Source: an uncultured Alphaproteobacteria bacterium (GTDB lineage: Bacteria; Pseudomonadota; Alphaproteobacteria; HIMB59). From it: DNA of 56,928 bases. How positions within the stretch are numbered: position 1 is the stretch's first letter; every line of letters begins with the position of its first letter. The translations under genes and the position numbers were made by a program. This document shows positions 34,626-43,568 of this stretch, one piece after another. The stretch is taken from positions 153,134 to 210,061 of the forward strand of contig CACCLU010000004.1 of assembly GCA_902546975.1 (NCBI GenBank), in the 5' to 3' direction. The notes under the pieces are model-generated. The model was not told where the DNA came from. It worked only from the letters and a program-made list of their open reading frames with translations, and did no database searches.

Positions 34626-35062
34626 AGTTGCGATATTCTCCTTAAATGTCTCCCTTTGTCAAATTCTGTTTTAAAATAGGCGTTGAGCATAGCAAAAATA
34701 TTTTTTTTTACAAAAGGTCTTCCTTTTAAACATATAACATTGCTATTGTTGTGTTTTCTGGTCATTTTTGCTGTTTGTGCATTGTGACAAAGCGATGCTC
34801 TTATGTGCTTATGTCTATTAGCACTTATACTTACTCCTATTCCTGATCCACAGATCAAGATACCCATGCTTGATTTACTGATATTTTTACATAATTTTTT
34901 TGCAAATTTTGGATAATCTACAGATTTATCTGAATTAGTGCCTAAATCGAAGAAATTAAATTTTTTTTTGGCCAAGTATTCTTCAATAATAAAGGATTTT
35001 AATCTAAAACCCGCATGATCAGAAGCTATGTAAATAGTTTTATATTTTCCCGGTAATTTCAT
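34622..35062 (-). CDS. rpiB: Ribose-5-phosphate isomerase B
   Basis: A 146-residue RpiB/LacAB-family isomerase: [13 protein letters not shown], a [19 protein letters not shown] stretch, the active-site [17 protein letters not shown] with the catalytic Cys, and [21 protein letters not shown]. It interconverts ribose- and ribulose-5-phosphate. The start overlaps recO by 23 bp. The rpiB-glyA pair is typical for alphaproteobacteria. Confidence 0.93.
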   Translation of the reverse strand: MKLPGKYKTIYIASDHAGFRLKSFIIEEYLAKKKFNFFDLGTNSDKSVDYPKFAKKLCKNISKSSMGILICGSGIGVSISANRHKHIRASLCHNAQTAKMTRKHNNSNVICLKGRPFVKKNIFAMLNAYFKTEFDKGRHLRRISQL

Positions 35063-35672
35063 CTCTAGAAAAAGGTAAATTAATATTCAAATTAATCAAC
35101 ACTCTGTTAACTATTCTGCTCATAAAATCAAAAAAAACCAACTGATGATCTTTATTATCTTTCAAATGTTCATAAATAAGCTCATAAGTTTTCAAATTAC
35201 TTTTGTCGTGGAAATTGAAAATTTTTTTTAAAACACTCTCATTCAAATCAGGTTGATAACCTGAAGCTTTTAAAATTTCAAGCTCTAGTAATAATAGCTC
35301 TGGAAGGTAATTAGATCTTTCATTCAATTTAGAAATCAATAACAAATAATAACTTACAACATTAGAATTTTGGTCAGCTAAAAATAATAATTTATTAATT
35401 AAAAAACAAAAATAATCAATTGTCTTTAACTCATATTTTGAAAATAAAAACCATTTAAATGTATTTGAAGATGTTGAGGAAAGGCAAACATTATTATTAT
35501 CAAATTCTATATTATTAAGTGATCCCTTAACATATGTTGAATTTTTTTTTTTTGATTTTCCTCCAAAAACAACTAGAGATTTTTGTCCATACACAGAAGA
35601 GTAAACGTTAATGCTTAAATGATTTTCTTTAAAATTTTCTACTTTCGTTATTATGGCCTCAGTTTTGTACAA
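35040..35672 (-). CDS. recO: DNA repair protein RecO (divergent)
   Basis: A 210-residue protein with the RecO N-terminal OB fold: TEAIITKVENFKENHLSINVYS, then GQKSLVVFGGKSKKKNSTYV, and a helical C-terminal part containing LELLLLELEILKASGYQPDL, the family's ELxLLxxLGYxPxL segment. The zinc cysteines of many RecO proteins are not seen. It would load RecA onto gapped DNA together with RecR. It follows rnc after 4 bp, where era is usual, so era is missing from this operon. Confidence 0.82.
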   Translation of the reverse strand: MYKTEAIITKVENFKENHLSINVYSSVYGQKSLVVFGGKSKKKNSTYVKGSLNNIEFDNNNVCLSSTSSNTFKWFLFSKYELKTIDYFCFLINKLLFLADQNSNVVSYYLLLISKLNERSNYLPELLLLELEILKASGYQPDLNESVLKKIFNFHDKSNLKTYELIYEHLKDNKDHQLVFFDFMSRIVNRVLINLNINLPFSRDEITGKI

Positions 35673-35676
35673 TAGA

Positions 35677-36330
35677 TTATTTACTAAATTTATTGATGAT
35701 CTTAATCATTTTTTTTGCTGCTAAAATTTCGGCTTTTTGTTTCGAAACTCCCTCTGCTTCTACTTCATTATCCTTAATTTTTAATGATACTAAAAATTTA
35801 GGTTTATGTTTCGTACCAGCTTCCTCAATTAATTTATAATGAGGAATTGCCTTATATTTCTTTTGACAATATTCTTGTATAAATGTTTTAGGGTCTTTTT
35901 GTGGCAGTATGTCTAATTCATTTTGCCATAATTCCATAATTAATTTTTTTGAAAATACTAAACCTTTTCTTGTGTAAACAAATCCGATTATAGACTCTAA
36001 TGCATCAGCGTATATAGAATTTTTACTTGAGTTGGGATCAAGTTGATGTTTGAATATTTCACCTAAACTATTTTTTCTGAATATTTTGGCTAAGGTTTTT
36101 GTATTAACAAGATGAATAAATCTTCTTGAAATCTCATCTAAAGTATTGTGAGAGAAAGTAGTTATTAAATATTCTGAAATTACTAAGCCTAAAACTCTAT
36201 CTCCCAGAAACTCATATTTTTGAAAGGGTTTATCAGAATTTTTTTTGGATTTTGCAAAACTATCGTGTTCTATGCTTTTATTGAAGCCCTCAAGCTTTTT
36301 AATTGTTTTGAAAATTTGTGTCTTATTCAA
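35677..36330 (-). CDS. rnc: Ribonuclease III
   Basis: A 217-residue RNase III. The catalytic signature is QKYEFLGDRVLGLVISEYL (about 37-55, with metal-binding Glu and Asp). A second acidic cluster YADALESIIGFVYTRKG follows. The C-terminal dsRNA-binding domain (about 145-215) includes DPKTFIQEYCQKKY and VEAEGVSKQKAEILAAKKM. It processes rRNA precursors. It sits in the lepB-rnc-recO order with 5-bp gaps. Confidence 0.93.
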   Translation of the reverse strand: MNKTQIFKTIKKLEGFNKSIEHDSFAKSKKNSDKPFQKYEFLGDRVLGLVISEYLITTFSHNTLDEISRRFIHLVNTKTLAKIFRKNSLGEIFKHQLDPNSSKNSIYADALESIIGFVYTRKGLVFSKKLIMELWQNELDILPQKDPKTFIQEYCQKKYKAIPHYKLIEEAGTKHKPKFLVSLKIKDNEVEAEGVSKQKAEILAAKKMIKIINKFSK

Positions 36331-36335
36331 AATAT

Positions 36336-37067
36336 TTATTTGATAACGTTAAAGAGCCTATCATATCTAATGTGAAAGGGTAAATTCCAAAATTTTGATA
36401 GAGAGAAATCTGTGTCAACAGAGAACCAAATAAACCAAACTTTGCCAACTATATTAACTTTTGGAACAAATCCAACTCCACTTAAAATTCTACTATCTGA
36501 TGAGTTATCTCTGTTGTCACCCATAAAAAAGAATTTATCTTTTGGGATTTCGTACTCAGGAGTATAATCAAGTGGTCCATCATTAGTGATATTTAATATC
36601 CTATATTCATTTTCAATTAACTGTTGAATATCCTTACTGTATTGATCATCATAAAAAAATCCATCATTTACCTGATCTAGCACTTCAAAATCAGTTGAAT
36701 CTTTTGTCTTAAGATAGATTTTTCCATTTACAACTTTTATAGTTTCCCCTGGTAGCCCAACCAATCTTTTCACATAATTAATATTTTCTTGTCCAGGGAG
36801 TTTAAAAACAATTATATCCCCTCTTTCAGGGTTACTTTCAAATATTTTTCCTTTGAACGGAGGAAGTCCAAAAGGAAATGAGTACCTTGAGTATCCATAA
36901 TCCCACTTAGATACAAATAGAAAGTCCCCAACCAATAAGTTTGGCTTCATTGATCCAGAAGGAATTTTAAATGGCTCAATAGCAAAAGTTCTTATTACCC
37001 CTGCAATGATTAAAGCCCAAAAAAGTGCTTTAAAATTATTAATTAAAGATGACTTAACTTTGCTCAA
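36336..37067 (-). CDS. lepB: Signal peptidase I
   Basis: A 243-residue type I signal peptidase with one N-terminal transmembrane helix (about 12-30). Catalytic Ser39 lies in FKIPSGSMKPNLLVGDFL and Lys100 in YVKRLVGLPGETIKV. Box E is FFFMGDNRDNSSDSR. It cleaves signal peptides such as that of TctC. It overlaps acpS by 14 bp. A long acidic insert (about 125-160) between boxes D and E is common in alphaproteobacteria. Confidence 0.95.
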   Translation of the reverse strand: MSKVKSSLINNFKALFWALIIAGVIRTFAIEPFKIPSGSMKPNLLVGDFLFVSKWDYGYSRYSFPFGLPPFKGKIFESNPERGDIIVFKLPGQENINYVKRLVGLPGETIKVVNGKIYLKTKDSTDFEVLDQVNDGFFYDDQYSKDIQQLIENEYRILNITNDGPLDYTPEYEIPKDKFFFMGDNRDNSSDSRILSGVGFVPKVNIVGKVWFIWFSVDTDFSLSKFWNLPFHIRYDRLFNVIK

Positions 37068-37422
37068 TAATTACCGACGCAATCGAATATAATTTTGTAT
37101 CTGTTAAGCTAACATGAATAACATATTTTCCAAAAGTGTCATTTAAATAACTTTCAAGTTTGTTTTTAAAAGAAATGACTGGTTTTCCTAATTTATTTCG
37201 ACTAACCACAATATTATTTGGATAACAGGGAGATCTAAAACCCATACCAATACTTTTTGAAAAAGCCTCTTTTATTGCAAAATTATTTGCCAATAAGTAT
37301 TTATTAATTGTTTTGAATTGATCATTCAAAAAATATTTGGATATGAAATTTTTTTTATATTTAGCATAGATATTATTTACTCTATCTATCTCAACTAAAT
37401 CTATGCCATGACCAATTATCAT
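37054..37422 (-). CDS. acpS: Holo-[acyl-carrier-protein] synthase
   Basis: A 122-residue AcpS: MIIGHGIDLVEIDRV with the metal-binding Asp8, and NFAIKEAFSKSIGMG with the second metal-binding Glu. It transfers phosphopantetheine from CoA to acyl carrier protein. It is coupled to pdxJ (4-bp overlap) and lepB (14-bp overlap), the standard pdxJ-acpS-lepB order. Confidence 0.92.
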   Translation of the reverse strand: MIIGHGIDLVEIDRVNNIYAKYKKNFISKYFLNDQFKTINKYLLANNFAIKEAFSKSIGMGFRSPCYPNNIVVSRNKLGKPVISFKNKLESYLNDTFGKYVIHVSLTDTKLYSIASVIIEQS

Positions 37423-38126
37423 TTTTTTATTAAATTTCTAAAAGTATTTATAGTCCTGATTAGTGAAATAAATATTGCTTCAGATATTATAAAATGACCT
37501 ACGTGAACGGTATCAACATATTTTCTTTTTTTTATAAATTTAATATTTTTAAAATTTAAACCATGCCCTACATTTACAATTAATTTTTTAAAGTGAGCAT
37601 ATTCAATCATTTCATTTATTTGATTGATAGTGGATTTTCTAATAATTTTTTTATCTAAATTACCTGTATGTAGTTCTACTGTGTCAAAACCTAAATTTTT
37701 AGCTAAATTAATCATTTTTTTTGTTGGGTTTATAAAGGCACTTAATTGTATATTTTTTTTTCCAGATATTTTTAATAATTTTTTTAATTTTGCTTTTGAT
37801 ATTTTGTTTAAATTAAGACCACCCTCTGTTGTAATTTCATTTCTTTTTTCGGGAACAATACAAATAAATTTTGGATTGATCTTGCTTGCTATTTTTATCA
37901 TCTCTTCAGTAAGCGCCATTTCAAGATTAATAGGAATTTTAGAACATTTTTTTAATTCAAAAAGATCTTTATCTTTTATGTGTCTTCTATCTTCTCTCAA
38001 ATGAACAGTTAGTGTATCAATTTTTGCTTTATGACAAACTTTCAATGCTCTAATTAAATTTGGATTATCCTGACCCCTAGCATTACGAAGAGTCGCTACA
38101 TGATCTATATTAACTCCTAGTTTCAT
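37419..38126 (-). CDS. pdxJ: Pyridoxine 5'-phosphate synthase
   Basis: A 235-residue TIM-barrel PdxJ: KLGVNIDHVATLRNARG, LTVHLREDRRHIKDKDL, NLEMALTEEMIKIA, ICIVPEKRNEITTEGGLNL and VELHTGNLDKK are characteristic; the C-terminal VNVGHGLNF binds phosphate. It makes the vitamin B6 phosphate used by SHMT and the aminotransferase in this window. Start and stop overlap the flanking rsh and acpS genes by 1 and 4 bp. Confidence 0.95.
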   Translation of the reverse strand: MKLGVNIDHVATLRNARGQDNPNLIRALKVCHKAKIDTLTVHLREDRRHIKDKDLFELKKCSKIPINLEMALTEEMIKIASKINPKFICIVPEKRNEITTEGGLNLNKISKAKLKKLLKISGKKNIQLSAFINPTKKMINLAKNLGFDTVELHTGNLDKKIIRKSTINQINEMIEYAHFKKLIVNVGHGLNFKNIKFIKKRKYVDTVHVGHFIISEAIFISLIRTINTFRNLIKK

Positions 38127-40267
38127 TAATAATTAATTGATTGTCTTTTAACTTTATCAACTTGGCTTAAAGTTTTCATTTCGGCAAGAACAAATTTTAG
38201 TTTATCTGAACTTTCAATACTTATATCTATTATAAATGTGTAAACTTTTTTAGTTCTATTAGCGATACGAATATTTTCGATATTAATTTCATGCTTATCA
38301 AATATTGATGTAATACTAAATAGAGCTCCAGGTTGGTTTTTAATAACTATCTCTATTCTTGAGTTAAATTCAGATTGACTTTCTCCTTCACCCCATTCAG
38401 ATTTATAAAAATTATCTTTATGATAATAACCTAAACTGTCACAAATTGTATTGTGTACTACTAGACCTCGACCATATGACATTATTGAGATAATGCTATC
38501 GCCCTTAATAGGAGAACAACAAGTTGCATAATTAACAGCAATACCATTTTCATATTTTAATACATCTACTCTTTCTTCGTCATCATTAGATTGAAAAATT
38601 TTTTTTACAATATTATCTTCCATTTCCTTAAATAATTTATCTAGTTCAGCTCTAGATAAAAAACCTCTTCCAACATTTTCAAAAAGTTTATTTTTAAATT
38701 TAAAATCAGTTTTGGTTAAAATTTTGTTAAAAGTATTTTCATCCACAACAATGTTTTTAGACTTTGCAATATAGTTTAAAATATCTTTACCTAGTATTTC
38801 AAACTCTCTTCTTCTTTTTGACCTAAAAAAATACCTTATTTTTTCTTTTACTTTTTCTTTTTTTACAAATCTAATCCATAAGGGTGAAATTGTTGTGCTC
38901 TCATCAAGAATGATTTCAACTTGATCTCCATTATTTAGTTTTGTACTTAAAGGTGACTCTTGTCCATTAACTATTGCTCCAGCGCATCTATCACCAATAT
39001 CTGTATGAATAGTATACGCATAGTCAACTGGAGTGGAGTCAAGTGGAAGTGTAAATAATTCTCCTTTAGGTGAAAAAACATAAATTTGTTCATCGAAAAA
39101 TTGTTGTGAGGTTTTGTTAAGAATGAGATGTTGTTCATTTTTTTCCTCAACATAATTTACAGCATCTCTTAACCAAGCATAGACACCCTCGCTTTGACTA
39201 TCTTTATTTAAATATTTATATCTCCAATGTGCAGCAATACCATTTTCCGCTATCATATGCATAGCTCTTGATCTTATTTGTACTTCAAATATTTTTTTTT
39301 GAAAAATAAGATCAGAATGTATCGATCTATATCCATTGGGTTTTGGACTAGATATATAATCTTTTGTTCTTCCAACTTTAGCAGAAAAATTTCGGTGAAT
39401 AATACCTAGAACCCTGTAACAATCTCTTGTTGATTTAGTAATGATCCTGACAGCAGCAATATCAGATATAGAATTTAAATCTGTATTTTTCTTATTTATT
39501 TTTTTCCAAATAGAGTAAGGATTTTTTTTTCGGTAGTGAATTTCAGCATCGATATCAGACTTAGAAAGTTGCTCCCTCATTAAATTTTCAAGATCTATAA
39601 ATGAACCTTCTAAGTTTTTGAAGGTATTATCTATTTTGTCATTGATTCTGTTAAAAATATCTGGGTGTAAATTTTTAAAAGATATATTTTCTAAAATTGA
39701 TTTCCAATTCTCAAATCCTAATCTTTGAGCAAGCGGGGCATAAATTAATAAAGTTTCATTGCTCACTCTTTTTCTTTTTTCAACATCTTTAAAATAATGA
39801 ATAGTTTTAATATTATGAAGCCTGTCGGCTAATTTTATAATTAAAACTCTTATATCTTTAGCAGTAGAAATTAATAATTTTCTGAAATTTTCGGCCTCTT
39901 TTTCTGATCTTGTTGTTTTTTTTTCTTCCAAAAAATCTATTTTAGTCAAACCATCAACGAGGCCAGATATTGCATCGCCAAAATTTTTTTTTAATTCATC
40001 TTTTGAAAATTCAGTATCTTCAATGACATCGTGTAGTAAACCAGTAATTACAGTTTCAGTATCTAATTTTAATTCAATTAGTGATTTACATACTTCATAT
40101 GGATGAATTATGTATGGATCTCCAGAGGCACGAAATTGATCCTTATGAGAGTTTTCTGCTACCTCAATAGCTTTTACAAATAGATCCTCTCTAAAATTTT
40201 TGTCATATGATTCTAATGCAGATTTAAACTCGCTATAACTCTTGTTGAAGTAGCTGGTTTGAAACAT
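38126..40267 (-). CDS. rsh: Bifunctional (p)ppGpp synthetase/hydrolase (RelA/SpoT homologue)
   Basis: A 713-residue Rsh protein. The HD hydrolase domain (about 25-180) has VTGLLHDVIEDTEFSKDEL and a conserved HD pair. The synthetase domain (about 230-350) has RTKDYISSPKPNGYRSIHSD, the R-x-K-D type found in bifunctional enzymes, and FEVQIRSRAMHMIAENGIAAH. A TGS domain starts at IYVFSPKGELFTLPLDS. A C-terminal ACT domain has EIVIKNQPGALFSITSIF. Both active sites look intact, so it should make and degrade the stringent-response alarmone. It lies downstream of rpoZ, as usual in alphaproteobacteria. Confidence 0.95.
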   Translation of the reverse strand: MFQTSYFNKSYSEFKSALESYDKNFREDLFVKAIEVAENSHKDQFRASGDPYIIHPYEVCKSLIELKLDTETVITGLLHDVIEDTEFSKDELKKNFGDAISGLVDGLTKIDFLEEKKTTRSEKEAENFRKLLISTAKDIRVLIIKLADRLHNIKTIHYFKDVEKRKRVSNETLLIYAPLAQRLGFENWKSILENISFKNLHPDIFNRINDKIDNTFKNLEGSFIDLENLMREQLSKSDIDAEIHYRKKNPYSIWKKINKKNTDLNSISDIAAVRIITKSTRDCYRVLGIIHRNFSAKVGRTKDYISSPKPNGYRSIHSDLIFQKKIFEVQIRSRAMHMIAENGIAAHWRYKYLNKDSQSEGVYAWLRDAVNYVEEKNEQHLILNKTSQQFFDEQIYVFSPKGELFTLPLDSTPVDYAYTIHTDIGDRCAGAIVNGQESPLSTKLNNGDQVEIILDESTTISPLWIRFVKKEKVKEKIRYFFRSKRRREFEILGKDILNYIAKSKNIVVDENTFNKILTKTDFKFKNKLFENVGRGFLSRAELDKLFKEMEDNIVKKIFQSNDDEERVDVLKYENGIAVNYATCCSPIKGDSIISIMSYGRGLVVHNTICDSLGYYHKDNFYKSEWGEGESQSEFNSRIEIVIKNQPGALFSITSIFDKHEINIENIRIANRTKKVYTFIIDISIESSDKLKFVLAEMKTLSQVDKVKRQSINY

Positions 40268-40296
40268 CAGCTAAAATAATAAACTAAATATAACTT

Positions 40297-40563
40297 TTAA
40301 TCTTCAAGAAGATGGTCTTCGTTTTCTTCTTCTTTCTCTTGAACTAATTGATAACTCTTAATAATGTCTTCTTTTACATCTCCGACACTAATTTTTTCAT
40401 CAGCAATTTCTCTAAGAGCTATGACCGTGCTTTTATCATTATCTAGTGGAACCTGGGGTTCATTACCTGCGTTAAGAACCTTTGCTCTATGAGATGCCAG
40501 TAAAACTAAATCAAAAAGACTATCAACGTTTTTAGTACAATCTTCTACTGTAACTCTTGCCAT
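40297..40563 (-). CDS. rpoZ: RNA polymerase omega subunit
   Basis: An 88-residue omega subunit: [33 protein letters not shown] and [15 protein letters not shown] are standard. A strongly acidic C-terminal tail ([13 protein letters not shown]) follows. It assists RNA polymerase assembly and (p)ppGpp sensing; it is located just before rsh. Confidence 0.95.
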   Translation of the reverse strand: MARVTVEDCTKNVDSLFDLVLLASHRAKVLNAGNEPQVPLDNDKSTVIALREIADEKISVGDVKEDIIKSYQLVQEKEEENEDHLLED

Positions 40564-40606
40564 GTGAGGTTTATATGAAAAAGTGAGTAAAATTACAAGA
40601 AAATTA

Positions 40607-41044
40607 TTATTTTTTTAAAATTCTTTGTCTTTTACGATTCCACTCTCTTTGCTTAATTGTCTCCCTTTTATCAAATTTCTTCTTACCCACACCAACTCCA
40701 AATTTTACTTTTGCTAAACCTTTTTCATTAAAGAAAATCTCCATAGGAACTGCTGTAAAACCTTTTGTGGTCAACATTCCTAAAATCTTCTTTATCTCTC
40801 TTTTATTAAGCAAAAGTTTTTTAACAGATCTCGTCTTCTTTTTAAGGTCAAAATTCCTACCTCTTGAAATAATTTCAAAATTATTGATGTAAATTTCACC
40901 TTTTTGTTCATTTATAAAACTTGACTGAATAGAGGCTTTTCCACTTCTAAGTGGTTTAACTTCATTACTTTCAAGCACTATTCCAGCAACATAAGTTTCT
41001 TTGATTTCATAATCAAATTTTGCTCTACGATTTTGAATAGACAA
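40607..41044 (-). CDS. smpB: SsrA-binding protein SmpB
   Basis: A 145-residue tmRNA-binding protein: [39 protein letters not shown], a [16 protein letters not shown] segment and the C-terminal [20 protein letters not shown] tail that enters the decoding site. It acts in trans-translation. It abuts dapA (dapA stop at 41045, this start at 41044). Confidence 0.96.
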   Translation of the reverse strand: MSIQNRRAKFDYEIKETYVAGIVLESNEVKPLRSGKASIQSSFINEQKGEIYINNFEIISRGRNFDLKKKTRSVKKLLLNKREIKKILGMLTTKGFTAVPMEIFFNEKGLAKVKFGVGVGKKKFDKRETIKQREWNRKRQRILKK

Positions 41045-41917
41045 TTAAATAAAATTTAAATCTTTTATTATTTTTCTTACTTGTTTTTTTGTATCAGAGC
41101 TTAATTCATACAAAGGTTCTCTTACATTAGATTTACATTTGCCCATTAAAGAGAGGGCATACTTAGCTGGTGTAGGGTTAGGTTCAGCAAACAATATTTT
41201 TGACAATGGAGCTAATTTTAAATTTACTTTATCAAATTCTTTATAATTCTTTTTTTTCCAATTATAGTGGAGCATTGATGTAAGTTTAGGAGCAACATTA
41301 GCTGTAACTGATATACAGCCATGCCCACCTTGAGCTAAAAAACCAGCAATAGTTCCATCTTCACCTGACAAATAAATAAAATCTTTTTTCATAAAAGTTC
41401 TCATAATCAAAGGTCTTGACATATCATTGGAGGCGTCTTTAATACCGACAATGTTTGATACTTTATTTAGTTCCTTAAAGCTATCAAAAGACAAGTCTAC
41501 AATTGATCTTCCTGGTATATTGTAAATAAGTTGTTTTAAAGGTGAAACTTTTGCAATTTTTTTGAAATGGTTAATCAAACCTAATTGATTAGGTTTATTA
41601 TAATATGGCGTAACAACTAATCCGTAGTTTGCTCCTGCTTTATAGGCGTGTTTGGTAAATTCAATTGCCTCTTTAGTGGAATTAGATCCTGTGCCGGCAA
41701 TAACAGGTATTTTTTTTGAAGCAACTTTAATTGCGAACTCAACTAATTTCATATGCTCATCATGTGATAAAGTTGGGGACTCCCCTGTGGTTCCGCAAAC
41801 TGTTACCCCAGATATTCCACATTTAATTTGCCAATTTAATAGTTTTTCAAAACTATCATAGTCAACATCACCGTTTGAAAAGGGAGTTATTATTGCTGGT
41901 ATAGATCCTGTTAGCAT
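41045..41917 (-). CDS. dapA: 4-hydroxy-tetrahydrodipicolinate synthase
   Basis: A 290-residue TIM-barrel aldolase: GSIPAIITPFSNGDVDYDSF start, VTVCGTTGESPTLSHDEH, NYGLVVTPYYNKPNQLG with the proton-relay Tyr, YNIPGRSIVDL and the Schiff-base lysine in NIVGIKDASNDMSRP. It condenses pyruvate and aspartate semialdehyde in lysine/diaminopimelate synthesis. The dapA-smpB-rpoZ-rsh order is typical. Confidence 0.95.
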   Translation of the reverse strand: MLTGSIPAIITPFSNGDVDYDSFEKLLNWQIKCGISGVTVCGTTGESPTLSHDEHMKLVEFAIKVASKKIPVIAGTGSNSTKEAIEFTKHAYKAGANYGLVVTPYYNKPNQLGLINHFKKIAKVSPLKQLIYNIPGRSIVDLSFDSFKELNKVSNIVGIKDASNDMSRPLIMRTFMKKDFIYLSGEDGTIAGFLAQGGHGCISVTANVAPKLTSMLHYNWKKKNYKEFDKVNLKLAPLSKILFAEPNPTPAKYALSLMGKCKSNVREPLYELSSDTKKQVRKIIKDLNFI

Positions 41918-41962
41918 TATTATTTTTTACTATTTTTATTTCAAATATATATGTTTTTTTTA

Positions 41963-42054
41963 TGGCGGAGAGAGAGGGATTCGAACCCTCGGTACAACTT
42001 GCGTCGTACGGCGGTTTAGCAAACCGCTGGTTTCAGCCACTCACCCACCTCTCC
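41963..42054 (-). tRNA. tRNA-Ser (anticodon GCT)
   Basis: A 92-nt class II tRNA on the minus strand with encoded CCA. The acceptor arm is GGAGAGG/TCTCTCC. The anticodon stem-loop is GCGGTTTGCTAAACCGC. A long variable arm (GTACGACGCAAGTTGTAC) identifies serine tRNA, and the T-arm is GAGGGTTCGAATCCCTC. It lies between dapA and gatB. Confidence 0.95.
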
Positions 42055-42131
42055 ATTGGCTTATTTATAGCCGAAATATAGTCGAATAAAAAGAATTGTC
42101 ATTCTTATTATTATTAAAAAAGTATATGTGG

Positions 42132-43568
42132 TTACTTTTTAAGTCTTTCGAGAAGGATTTTATTTATTAATTTAGGATTACCTTTGCCTTTTGTAGCTTT
42201 TAGACATTTACCAACAAAATATCCTAAAACTCTATCAGAGCCTTCTTGAAATTTTAAAATGTTCTCCTCTTCTCCAACTAAAGCTTCATCAATTATTTTT
42301 TCTAATTCTCCAGAGTCAGACACTTGTTCAAGTCCTAATTTCTTAACAAGTTCAGATGGCTTACCTTCACCATTTAAAACTTTTGGTAAAATTTCCTTAC
42401 CAGCTTTATTTGAAATTACATCATCAGAAATTAATCTCAAAAGATCAGTAATATCTTTTGTTTTATCATTTAGACTATTTACTTCTAAATTATTTTCTTT
42501 GATAAATGCAAATATATCTCCAACTAGCCAAACTGCTATAAATTTTGGTTTTACAGTTGACTCAGAAATCATTTTTTCAAATAAATTTGCGTTTTGTTTT
42601 TCAGCAATTATGATTTTGGCTATCTCTTTATCTAAACTAAAATTATCTAAATATTTTTTTAACTTATCTTGGGGAAGCTCTCCTACTAAAGGTTTTACTT
42701 TATCAATTTGCTCTTGGCTTAAATTTACAGGTAATAAATCGGGATCAGGAAAATAACGATAATCATGTGAGAATTCCTTACTTCTCATTGCTCTTGTTTC
42801 CCCAGTGCTTGTATCAAACAGCATGGTATTCTGTTCAATTTCTCCACCACCATCAATTATATTAATTTGTCTTTGAAATTCATATTCAATAGCTTGTTTT
42901 ATGAATTTAAATGAATTTAAATTTTTAATTTCACATCTAGTACCAAGTTCTTGGCCCTTTTTGCGAACAGATAAATTTACATCAGCTCTTAAAGAACCTT
43001 CCTGCATATTCCCATCACACACATTTATGTACATAAGTAATTGTCTTAAAGAAGAAATGTAGTTTATTACCTCATCTGCAGATGATAAATCAGGATACGA
43101 AACTATTTCTAGTAACGGTGTGCCTACTCTATTAAGGTCAATAAAGCTATATTTTGGATCAATATCATGAATGCTCTTGCCAGCATCTTGTTCTAAGTGG
43201 GCTCTCTCAATTCTAATTTTTTTTTGATTATCACCACTTTCAATATTTATATAACCCTCGCTAAGAATGGGGAATTCAAATTGACTAATTTGGTAACCTT
43301 GAGGTAAATCAGGATAGAAGTAATTTTTTCTTTCGAACACAGAATGCTTGTTAATCTTAAAATTTAATGCGTATCCTGTTTTAATTGCCATCTCAATACA
43401 ACCAAAGTTCATAACTGGGAGCATTCCAGGCATTCCTGAGTCAATAAAATTTACATTCTCATTTGGCTCAGATCCAAATTGATTTGGTGAGGAGGAAAAT
43501 AATTTAGATGAAGTTTTAAGTTGTGCGTGCACTTCAAGACCTATCACCATTTCCCAATTATTACTCAT
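42132..43568 (-). CDS. gatB: Aspartyl/glutamyl-tRNA amidotransferase subunit B
   Basis: A 478-residue GatB: VIGLEVHAQLKTSSKLFSSS start, FERKNYFYPDLPQGYQISQF, RAHLEQDAGKSIHD, DLNRVGTPLLEIVSYPDL and a YqeY-like C-terminal tail ending NPKLINKILLERLKK. It phosphorylates and binds misacylated tRNA in the GatCAB complex. It overlaps gatA by 8 bp in a C-A-B operon. Confidence 0.97.
   Translation of the reverse strand: MSNNWEMVIGLEVHAQLKTSSKLFSSSPNQFGSEPNENVNFIDSGMPGMLPVMNFGCIEMAIKTGYALNFKINKHSVFERKNYFYPDLPQGYQISQFEFPILSEGYINIESGDNQKKIRIERAHLEQDAGKSIHDIDPKYSFIDLNRVGTPLLEIVSYPDLSSADEVINYISSLRQLLMYINVCDGNMQEGSLRADVNLSVRKKGQELGTRCEIKNLNSFKFIKQAIEYEFQRQINIIDGGGEIEQNTMLFDTSTGETRAMRSKEFSHDYRYFPDPDLLPVNLSQEQIDKVKPLVGELPQDKLKKYLDNFSLDKEIAKIIIAEKQNANLFEKMISESTVKPKFIAVWLVGDIFAFIKENNLEVNSLNDKTKDITDLLRLISDDVISNKAGKEILPKVLNGEGKPSELVKKLGLEQVSDSGELEKIIDEALVGEEENILKFQEGSDRVLGYFVGKCLKATKGKGNPKLINKILLERLKK

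Noticed and set aside
33346-35065. Glycine or THF riboswitch upstream of glyA
   Set aside because: glyA overlaps rpiB by 4 bp, and rpiB overlaps recO, so there is no leader region for an aptamer.
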